This document shows positions 48,474-53,655 of a stretch of 53,655 nt of DNA, one piece after another. This stretch comes from Streptomyces sp. PH10-H1 (GTDB lineage Bacteria > Actinomycetota > Actinomycetes > Streptomycetales > Streptomycetaceae). Each line of letters starts with the position of its first letter. Position 1 is the first letter of the stretch. Location: NCBI RefSeq assembly GCF_030063355.1, contig NZ_JASISZ010000038.1, positions 24,868-78,522 on the forward strand. Direction: 5' to 3'. The position numbers were made by a program, and so were the translations under genes. Under the pieces are notes generated by a model. The model saw only the letters and a program-made list of their open reading frames with translations. It ran no database searches and had not been told where the DNA came from.

Positions 48474-48610
48474 CCGTCCGGCACCTTGCCGACGAAAACG
48501 ACACCTCACCGACGACCGCCCCGCTGGGACCGCCCCAGCGGGGCGTCGCCGTCCTGGTTCGTCGGCACCGTGAACGCCGCCTTCGTCGGCATTTTCAGCG
48601 TCGGGCAACA

Positions 48611-48742
48611 GACGGGGGTGACGGTCCAACTTCCGTCCGCGTTGCTCTCGACCTGGCGGAGCGGGCCGGTTACGACCAACTCGAACAGCTCGGCGGCGGC
48701 GTCGTGGGCTTCGGGCGGGGCCTGGCGGGTGGCTGAGCGCAC
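48611..48742 (-). pseudogene. 5' part of the split leader-regulon gene
   Basis: It starts at GTG 48742 behind AGGAG and the CCTACACG box, and encodes MRSATRQAPPEAHDAAAELF then ELVVTGPLRQVESNADGSWT and VTPV. There it meets the transposon end. It continues in frame at 45181 as TGRPLILTG. On its own the frame runs into the element and is meaningless. Confidence 0.85.
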
Positions 48743-48878
48743 GGGGGATCTCCTGGCGTGTAGGGGTTGCCCTGGCGGGCGGTGTGGCCGGGAGTGCCGT
48801 CCCGGCCGGTGTGCGGGTGCGCGCGGGGCGCGGGGGTCCGGCCCCGGGGCGGAAGCTCCACCCCGGGGCCGGTGCCGG
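48743..48878 (-). promoter_or_regulatory. Intergenic half-leader 9
   Basis: The gap between the double-ParB gene and the split gene holds a hairpin, GGCCGGGA/TCCCGGCC (48786-48807), with loop CGGCAC. CCCCTACACGCCAGGAG follows. There is no TTTAAT promoter, so the pair is probably one transcript. Confidence 0.55.
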
Positions 48879-50483
48879 TCAGCTCAGGGATTCGGCCTGG
48901 GGCTGCTCGGCGGTGGGCTGGTACTCCTGGCCGTCGCGGACGGCCGTCTCGATCGCGGACGGCTCGTATCCGAAGGTGGTGAGCCAGGTGAGCCACTGGG
49001 CGGCGGCGTCCCGGTTGGCGTTGACGTGGGAGGTCGACTCGCGCCACGCGGACCGGTCCACGTATCCCTCGTACACGGCGGCGATGGCGGCGAACGCCAC
49101 GCGCGGGGCGTCCTTGGGCTGGGTCCACCGCTCCAATACTTCGGCGCGGGTGGTGCCGTCCGGCATGCCCAACACCTTCGGGAGGTGGGCCCTGGCGCGG
49201 TCGCCGTCAATGCGGCTGGCAAGGTTGGTGGAGGGGGTCAGCAGGGCCCGTGCGGCGGTCTGCGTCATCTGGTCGGCGGTGGTGCGGGACAGGCTCCGGC
49301 GGGTGATCAGGGCGGCGATCCACTCGCGCCGTACCTGCTCGGCGGTGGCCCAATCGAGGTTCCCGGCGATGATGCGGCGCCGCTCGGCGCCGTCCGGCTT
49401 GGGCTTGCTGAGTTGGCCGTCGATGTCGCGGACCTGGTGCCCGAAGAATTCGGCGTTCGCGCAGTACTCGACGTACGCCCCTGCGCCGTCCTTGAGGACC
49501 CATACGGCGCCCTGGCACTGCGTGGCGTGCTGGGAGGTGTCCCCCACGATGTAGTAGAGGCTGGATGCTTTCGGGCTCAGCTCCACTTCGGCGAGCATCC
49601 GGGCGGATTTGGCCTGGAGTTCCGCGCGCTGGGCGGCGAGCTTGTCGCGGGCGTCGAGTTCGATTCCGGCCCGGCGGATGAGCCAGTGGGCGTCCGCCGT
49701 GGGGTCGGCTGTGAGCTTGGCCGTGATCTTCTCGGCGGCCTCGGCGTCGCGTGCCTCCATGTCGGCGAGCGCGGCCATGGTGACGAGATCGAGCGACCCG
49801 GCGGCGGCCTCGGCCTTGCGGGCGGCTTCCGAGTTGAGCGCGCGCATGGCGGTCTTGATGGCCTTTTGGGTGGTTCCGGCGGCGGTGGCCATCCGCTTGA
49901 CGCCTGCTCCGGCCTCGGCCGCGCCGAACAGTGCGTTCGCCTGCTCGCGCTCGCTGAGCGCGGTCCGGTGGCGGGCGGTGATCACCATGTCCAGGAAGGT
50001 TCCGGCGTCGTCGCGCTCGTCGTGCTCGTAGGGGGCGTGGGTCAATCCGGCGGCCTCGGCCGCGTAGTAGCGGCGGTGGCCGTCAACGATCTGCCGCGTG
50101 CCGTCGGGCAGGATGCGGAACTTGATCGGGATGCGGCATCCCTCGGCGGCGAAGGTTCCGACGAATTCGGCGCTCAGGTCCAGGGATTCGCGGGGGTTGT
50201 CCGGGTGCGGGGTGAGCTCGGTGAGCCGGATCATCGGCCGGTAGGTGACCGGGACTTCGGTCAGTCCGGCGGCCTGGGCGGCGGCCAGACGCTGCAAGCC
50301 GTCCATCACCTGCGGGGCGCCGGTCGACGTGGTCACGACGTACAGGGGGTCAGTGACGCCGTTCGCGGTGATGTCGGCTGACAGGTCCGCGTCGGGCTCG
50401 GGCAGGATGTTGCCCGGGTGGGCGGTGAGTCGGTCGATGGGCAGGGTCGGCCATACGGTCGGCTGGGCTGCGACGGTGGTCAT
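48879..50483 (-). CDS. ParB/Spo0J-type protein with two tandem ParB N-terminal domains
   Basis: A 534-residue protein, ATG at 50483 behind AGGAG. Domain 1 (about 10-85) has LPIDRLTAHPGNILPEPD and QVMDGLQRLAAAQAAGL. Domain 2 (about 88-170) has IRLTELTPHPDNPRESLDLS and QIVDGHRRYYAAEAAGLTHA. An HTH follows, with ALSEREQANALFGAAEAGAG and GTTQKAIKTAMRALNSE. The C-terminal half is helical. Single copies of such proteins occur in leading regions of conjugative plasmids. It is separate from the RHH ParB of the partition locus and is expressed from leader module 8. Confidence 0.85.
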   Translation of the reverse strand: MTTVAAQPTVWPTLPIDRLTAHPGNILPEPDADLSADITANGVTDPLYVVTTSTGAPQVMDGLQRLAAAQAAGLTEVPVTYRPMIRLTELTPHPDNPRESLDLSAEFVGTFAAEGCRIPIKFRILPDGTRQIVDGHRRYYAAEAAGLTHAPYEHDERDDAGTFLDMVITARHRTALSEREQANALFGAAEAGAGVKRMATAAGTTQKAIKTAMRALNSEAARKAEAAAGSLDLVTMAALADMEARDAEAAEKITAKLTADPTADAHWLIRRAGIELDARDKLAAQRAELQAKSARMLAEVELSPKASSLYYIVGDTSQHATQCQGAVWVLKDGAGAYVEYCANAEFFGHQVRDIDGQLSKPKPDGAERRRIIAGNLDWATAEQVRREWIAALITRRSLSRTTADQMTQTAARALLTPSTNLASRIDGDRARAHLPKVLGMPDGTTRAEVLERWTQPKDAPRVAFAAIAAVYEGYVDRSAWRESTSHVNANRDAAAQWLTWLTTFGYEPSAIETAVRDGQEYQPTAEQPQAESLS

Positions 50484-50603
50484 GCGGGGTGCTCCTGATG
50501 TGTAGGAAGTGGCCCGGCCGGTGGGCCGGGGCGGTGTGCCGGGAAGCGGTGCCAACCCCTCCCGACATGATCCATTAAACCATGTTCTTGGGTGCGTTGT
50601 CCA
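50484..50603 (-). promoter_or_regulatory. Shared leader module 8
   Basis: The promoter has TGGACA (50603-50598), an 18-bp spacer and TTTAAT (50579-50574). The hairpin is CGGGA/TCCCG (50564-50540) with loop GGTTGGCACCG. A GC hairpin (GGCCCACCGGCCGGGCC) and CCTACACATCAGGAG follow. Confidence 0.78.
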
Positions 50604-50691
50604 ATCGTGGGCATGATCCAATCGGGTTAAAACAGCTGGTCAGGGGTCTTTTGGTGGGGTCCGGCGGGTCCCCGTGGTGACGCTCCCGTGC

Positions 50692-50975
50692 CGGGGCGAT
50701 GCGGGCGGGGCCGGAGGCTGTGCCGGGTTCGGCCGTAGCGCGGCAGCTGATGCCCCCCGCCAGCCCCGTGACGGGTCGTCGGGCCGTGTGCGGCGGCCGG
50801 GGGTTGGCGGCGTGAGGACGTGTACGCGGCCCCGTGCCGGGCGGCGGGGGCCGCTGGTTGCCCGGCCGGGCCCCCTCCGCCGCCCTGCTGGCCGTTGTGG
50901 CGCGCTTCAACGAACCCGGCGGCCGGGGTGCGGCTGGCCACCTAGACCACTCAGCGTGGCCGCCTTGCCGGCATC
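50692..50975 (-). repeat. Dispersed homologous segment, copy B (inverted relative to 26657-26945)
   Basis: The complement of this stretch aligns with 26657-26945 over its whole length, with a 23-bp identical block at 50751-50773. It sits about 90 bp upstream of leader module 8. Open frames run through both copies with partial amino-acid similarity (VEARHNGQQGGG versus VEARRNGGQGGG), but neither has a convincing start. It could be a remnant, an RNA or a cis-acting transfer/replication site. Confidence 0.65.
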
Positions 50976-51007
50976 ACGTCGGACGTTATTCGAACTAGAA
51001 TCGAATT

Positions 51008-51394
51008 ATGGAGAGCGGCCGGACAGCGACGGAGACCGGGCGGCCCGTGGCGGTGGTGCACATGCCGGACGGCAGCACCCGGGAATGCGCGGTGGGCCGT
51101 CGGCGTCGGGCGGCCGATGGGAGCTGGTGGTACGAACTGTCACCGGCGCCGCTGGAACCGGTGGCGCCGGGTCCGGAAGCTGAGCCCGGGGGCTGGCCTC
51201 CGCCGGCTGCCGATTGGAGGGCGCACCGGCGGTACTACGCCACGGGTGAGCGCTGGTTCCTACATCGGGGTGGGTGCTGGATCGAGGGCGAGAAGAAATT
51301 GACCGTGGCTGAGGCCCGTGCCCTGATGGCGTCGCCGCTGGGGGTGGGCTGCGACGTGTGCGATGCGGAGGACGGTCTCCAGGGTCTTGACTAG
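51008..51394 (+). CDS. DUF6233-like Streptomyces protein
   Basis: A 128-residue protein, MESGRTATETGRPVAVVHMP, then DGSTRECAVGRRRRAADGSW and W-rich YYATGERWFLHRGGCWIEG. It ends GVGCDVCDAEDGLQGLD. This pattern is that of the DUF6233 proteins common in Streptomyces. The AT-rich stretch at 50987-51006 just upstream probably contains its promoter. The function is unknown. Confidence 0.75.
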   Translation: MESGRTATETGRPVAVVHMPDGSTRECAVGRRRRAADGSWWYELSPAPLEPVAPGPEAEPGGWPPPAADWRAHRRYYATGERWFLHRGGCWIEGEKKLTVAEARALMASPLGVGCDVCDAEDGLQGLD

Positions 51395-51418
51395 GCCGAA
51401 GGTGAGACCGAGACGCTT

Positions 51419-51649
51419 CTATGCACGGAGAAGCATCAACCGCTTCAGCTCATCAAGTTCGTCCACGCGCAGCCCCAGACCCAGCTTGCTCAAGATGTGG
51501 AGCGCCCAATCGCGGTCGCCCTTGCGTGGTTTTTCCCTCGCGGGCACGGGCTCGTGAGGGGCCTCATGCCCCTCTCCCACCTGGTAGAGCACGTCGCAGA
51601 GCTGCCTGAATTGTTCAAGACTGATCGTCGGCCGGTTCTCTGTTGTCAT
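51419..51649 (-). CDS. Small hypothetical protein
   Basis: A 76-residue protein, MTTENRPTISLEQFRQLCDV, then LYQVGEGHEAPHEPVPARE and LSKLGLGLRVDELDELKRLM. It is helical and acidic, with a weak site before ATG 51649. It converges on the DUF6233 gene. No family is recognised. Confidence 0.6.
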   Translation of the reverse strand: MTTENRPTISLEQFRQLCDVLYQVGEGHEAPHEPVPAREKPRKGDRDWALHILSKLGLGLRVDELDELKRLMLLRA

Positions 51650-51774
51650 GCCCACTCACCGCACTTCCGCGTGGGGAATAGCCCATCAGGGCTCATGATG
51701 CTGGACGCTCACCCGGTGCGCACTTCGGCCTGTGCCCCCCCAAGGAGGGCGACGGCTGGGCAGATCGGTGGTGC

Positions 51775-52041
51775 CTACGGGCCTGCGATCAGGAAGATCA
51801 GCTCAACGCGGCCCTCGTCGTGATGGATGCGGTAGAGCAGGGTGATCCGGTCGCCGGTGCCGGTGGTCGGGTCGGTCGTCACGCGGCGGAGGTCGGCTCC
51901 GCGTACCGGCTCGGAGGTGGCATTGATGGTCGGGTCTTGGGCGAGCTGGCGGCAGGCGTCGTACACGGCCCGGCGGCCGGCGGGGGTGAGGTGTGCGAAT
52001 TCCTCGCCTATCCGCTCGGGGATGTCGATGGTCCAGGTCAC
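51775..52041 (-). CDS. RelE/ParE-like toxin
   Basis: An 88-residue protein. MTWTIDIPERIGEEFAHLTP, GRRAVYDACRQLAQDP, LRRVTTDPTTGTGDRITLLY and RIHHDEGRVELIFLIAG show the compact RelE/ParE fold, with the basic and aromatic residues of the last strands. It overlaps the upstream antitoxin-like gene by four bases. Likely a plasmid stabilisation toxin acting on mRNA or gyrase. Confidence 0.8.
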   Translation of the reverse strand: MTWTIDIPERIGEEFAHLTPAGRRAVYDACRQLAQDPTINATSEPVRGADLRRVTTDPTTGTGDRITLLYRIHHDEGRVELIFLIAGP

Positions 52042-52364
52042 GCGGCTCCGGCTTCGTCGGTGAGCCCGTAGGCGGCAAAGAGGTCATGGCCTCTTTGGAG
52101 CGTGGCGGTGCCGGCGAGTGAGGCGCCAATGGCGGCCGTCACTTCGGACCTGGTGCGCAGGGCCCACACGTGCCGGTACTCGGTCAGGAGTTGCCCGACC
52201 TCGTCCAGGCGGACGGCGTCGAGCGCGGTGTTGAACGCGACGAGATCGGCGGGGGAAACGGCGGCGAGCGCGGCACGGAGTTCGGGCAGCGTCTGGGGGC
52301 CCTCGGCTGCGGACAGCCGGTATGGGCTGCGGGGTGTGGGCTCGTGTGCGGGCTGCGCGCTCAT
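52038..52364 (-). CDS. Antitoxin-like partner of the RelE-type protein
   Basis: A 108-residue protein behind GAGGAGGAG, ATG at 52364. It starts MSAQPAHEPTPRSPYRLSAA. It is helical and acidic (LPELRAALAAVSPADLVAFN, DEVGQLLTEYRHVWALRTRS). Coupling to the toxin gene is the main reason for the call. The helical region is reminiscent of DUF6247-type Streptomyces antitoxins, from recall. Confidence 0.7.
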   Translation of the reverse strand: MSAQPAHEPTPRSPYRLSAAEGPQTLPELRAALAAVSPADLVAFNTALDAVRLDEVGQLLTEYRHVWALRTRSEVTAAIGASLAGTATLQRGHDLFAAYGLTDEAGAA

Positions 52365-52461
52365 CCGGAACTCCTCCTCGTCTCCGTCTCCACGGTACGC
52401 GCCGGGGTTCTGTCTCGGCCAGAGAACGGCGATCCCGTCCACGGCCGGGCCGTGGACGGGA

Positions 52462-52686
52462 TCAGCGCCCCGGGCATTCGGATGCCCAGTGCCACACCTG
52501 GGCCGGAACCCGCGTGTGTTCCGGACAGTCGGGGTGTTCCTGGTTGTCGGCGACCCCTCCGCATGCGGCTTTGGGGCAAAGGCAGTCCGGGAAGCTCCCG
52601 CCCCGGTGGGTGGTGGCGCCGTGTTTGACGTACTGGGATGCGCGGGCGATGGCCTCGATGTCGCGTGCTGGGCTGGGGCCGGTCAC
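52462..52686 (-). CDS. Small Cys/His-rich protein
   Basis: A 74-residue protein starting at the GTG that overlaps the Prim-Pol stop (GTGA). It reads TGPSPARDIEAIARASQYVK, then CLCPKAACGG, DCPEH and VWHWASECPG. The several Cys and His residues suggest a zinc site. It may accompany the primase-like protein. Confidence 0.6.
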   Translation of the reverse strand: MTGPSPARDIEAIARASQYVKHGATTHRGGSFPDCLCPKAACGGVADNQEHPDCPEHTRVPAQVWHWASECPGR

Positions 52687-53225
52687 CTGGTGCTCCGGTC
52701 GGGTAGGGATGGGAGCCGGGCGGAGATCCATCCGGGTAGAGGAGCTACGGGCACGTCGTGGACGACGGTGTACGTGTTGCCGCCGACGACGGACCCGGGC
52801 CCGATGAGGTAGCCGCCGGTGTGGCGGCCGGGGCCGCGTACGTCGATGCCGGGTCCGAGGGCGGTCCGTCCGCCGGAGCTGCTGCCGATGGTGCAGCCGT
52901 CCGGCGCGAGGAAGTACATGTGCCGGCCCCCGCTCGGGGTCGCCGCCGTCAGCGTCTCGGGCCACGGCTTCCCGAGCCTGGCGGCGAGGTGGGCGAGCAC
53001 GGCCAGGCCGTCAGCCTCGTCGTGTAGGTCCAGGTCCAGGCCGATGACTCCGCTCGCGCGGCATCCGATGCCGATGTTGTCGCCGTCGCGCCAGAGTTCC
53101 CGGACGCGTTCCGGGTTGGTCAGGCAGCGCGACCGCCAGGGGCCGGCGGGCTTCCGGCCGCCGGGCGGGAGTGGGAACACGGCCAGCCCGCGGGCGGTGA
53201 GGTCGACAGCGGCGGCGGTGGTCAT
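52683..53225 (-). CDS. Stand-alone bifunctional DNA primase/polymerase N-terminal domain
   Basis: A 180-residue protein. AAVDLTARGLAVFPLPPGGR, the GIGCRASGVIGLDLDLHDE block with the metal-binding Asp residues, LTAATPSGGRHMYFLAPDG and the RGPGRHTGGYLIGPGS segment define the Prim-Pol family. No helicase or C-terminal extension is present, so it is a minimal version. It overlaps both neighbours. It could prime lagging or complementary strand synthesis after transfer. The main Rep carries a different AEP domain. Confidence 0.88.
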   Translation of the reverse strand: MTTAAAVDLTARGLAVFPLPPGGRKPAGPWRSRCLTNPERVRELWRDGDNIGIGCRASGVIGLDLDLHDEADGLAVLAHLAARLGKPWPETLTAATPSGGRHMYFLAPDGCTIGSSSGGRTALGPGIDVRGPGRHTGGYLIGPGSVVGGNTYTVVHDVPVAPLPGWISARLPSLPDRSTR

Positions 53226-53545
53226 GCCGGAACCGCCTGCTGCTCCTGCTCCTGGTCCTGCTCCTCGTCGTCCTCGAAACAGGTGCACTCGTCGTACGGG
53301 CTACAGGATCCGGCGCCGCACTCCCGGCAGTAGATGCCGTGGTCCGGGTCGTCGTCGTCGGGCTCGTCGGCGTACTCGTGGTGCCGCCAGCCGGAGCACT
53401 GATCGTTGTAGCAGCCGCACCCGGGGCACTCGGGGCAGACCATGGCGTTCGTCCAGCCGCACTTCTCGCACAGGAGTTTGTTGCGTGGGTCGTTCTTCTC
53501 CTGGGTCAGGTAGTCGACGGCTTCCCGGTGTTGGGTGCCGTTCAA
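53222..53545 (-). CDS. Zinc-ribbon-rich acidic protein
   Basis: A 107-residue protein with multiple CxxC pairs: LLCEKCGWTNAMVCPECPGC, YNDQCSGW and IYCRECGAGSCSPYDECTCF. An acidic tail, FEDDEEQDQEQEQQAVPA, closes it. It starts at TTG 53545 with a poor ribosome site, so the exact start is uncertain. It is coupled to the primase gene by overlap and may bind the primase or DNA. Confidence 0.65.
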   Translation of the reverse strand: MNGTQHREAVDYLTQEKNDPRNKLLCEKCGWTNAMVCPECPGCGCYNDQCSGWRHHEYADEPDDDDPDHGIYCRECGAGSCSPYDECTCFEDDEEQDQEQEQQAVPA

Positions 53546-53590
53546 AATCGTGATGGGTTTGCCACTCGCGATGATGATGTTCGGGGATGC

Positions 53591-53625
53591 AAAGAGCCCG
53601 CTGGTGGGGTTCCAGCGGGCTCTTT
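53591..53625. terminator. Terminator hairpin near the window end
   Basis: A 14-bp perfect stem, AAAGAGCCCGCTGG with its complement (53591-53604 and 53612-53625), flanked by A and T runs. It probably ends a gene converging from beyond the window. Confidence 0.85.
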
Positions 53626-53655
53626 GATCTTCATGGTGTCACTGGGATGTTGATG

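Larger units (their letters stand above)
45189..48610 (+). mobile_element. 3.4-kb TniA/TniB-like transposable element with 7-bp target duplication
   Basis: The ends are imperfect inverted repeats. Both begin TGTTG and, after 13 bases, share ATGCCGAYG and GGCGG. GACGGGG is repeated directly on both sides (45182-45188 and 48611-48617). Inside are four genes in one direction: a zinc-ribbon accessory protein, a DDE integrase-type transposase, a small protein and an AAA ATPase. The element interrupts a gene in frame-restorable fashion, so the insertion is recent. Confidence 0.88.

Noticed and set aside
45198..48629. An 1143-residue minus-strand open frame across the transposon
   Set aside because: It is antisense to four well-supported transposon genes, is Gly/Arg/Val-rich and matches no family. 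Long shadow frames are normal at this GC content.
1..53655. Integrated element (ICE) hypothesis
   Set aside because: No tyrosine or serine integrase, no tRNA fragment and no att-like direct repeats were seen, whereas ParA, an RHH ParB and a Rep are present. A plasmid fits better.
1..53655. CRISPR arrays, rRNA and tRNA genes
   Set aside because: No regularly spaced repeats with unique spacers and no recognisable tRNA or rRNA sequence. The tandem repeats found lie inside coiled-coil genes.

Overview
The window is about 70 % G+C and looks like a plasmid from Streptomyces or a close actinomycete relative. Signs of this are GTG starts, AGGAG ribosome sites, XRE/DUF5753-DUF397 and DUF4913-type proteins, and many start/stop overlaps. 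No rRNA, tRNA or phage-type integrase was seen. Replication, partition and conjugation genes are all present, so a self-replicating conjugative plasmid is more likely than an integrated element. Whether the window is circular or complete cannot be decided from the sequence.

Layout. 0-4.6 kb (minus strand): a graspetide-type RiPP operon (RsbW-like ATPase, two small proteins, precursor, ATP-grasp ligase, PIMT-like methyltransferase). 4.6-6.0 kb: an XRE regulator with its DUF397 partner. 6.0-10.2 kb: the partition region, with a coiled-coil protein, a membrane protein, a ribbon-helix-helix (RHH) ParB-like protein and ParA. Upstream of parA lies a cluster of large perfect palindromes built on TCTTGA/TCAAGA. 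The two distal genes carry an extraordinary density of the hexamer TGTGCC/GGCACA. 10.2-22 kb: a mating-pair-formation (type IV secretion-like) locus, with a peptidoglycan hydrolase, lipoprotein, VirB2/VirB6/VirB8-like membrane proteins, a VirB4-like ATPase, a VirD4-like coupling protein and DUF4913. 22-26 kb: a coiled-coil protein, an HUH relaxase and MobC. 26-29 kb: a small HNH-type protein and a zeta-toxin-like kinase with a membrane-anchored partner. 29-34 kb: exonuclease and coiled-coil genes. 34.6-37.5 kb: the replicon, an AEP primase-type Rep preceded by a CopG-like RHH protein. Between them is a plus-strand terminator that suggests a countertranscribed RNA. 37.5-50.6 kb: small minus-strand genes.

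At least six genes between 39 and 50.6 kb are preceded by near-identical leaders. Each leader has a TGGACA-N17/18-TTTAAT promoter, a hairpin whose loop keeps the sequence CGGTTGGCACCG while its stem varies, and a CCTACAC box just before the ribosome site. Three further genes carry the downstream half only. The regulon ends in a gene encoding two ParB-type domains, so it resembles a conjugative leading region, although this is inference. A 3.4-kb TniA/TniB-like transposable element with a 7-bp target duplication splits one regulon gene. Removing it restores the reading frame exactly. 50.7-53.6 kb: a segment homologous and inverted to one at 26.7 kb, a RelE-like toxin-antitoxin pair, a stand-alone Prim-Pol protein and a zinc-ribbon protein.

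The least-explained features are the shared leader family (39-50.6 kb), the TGTGCC array (6.08-8.07 kb), the CopG/antisense-RNA arrangement at the Rep gene, and the paired inverted segments at 26.7 and 50.8 kb.
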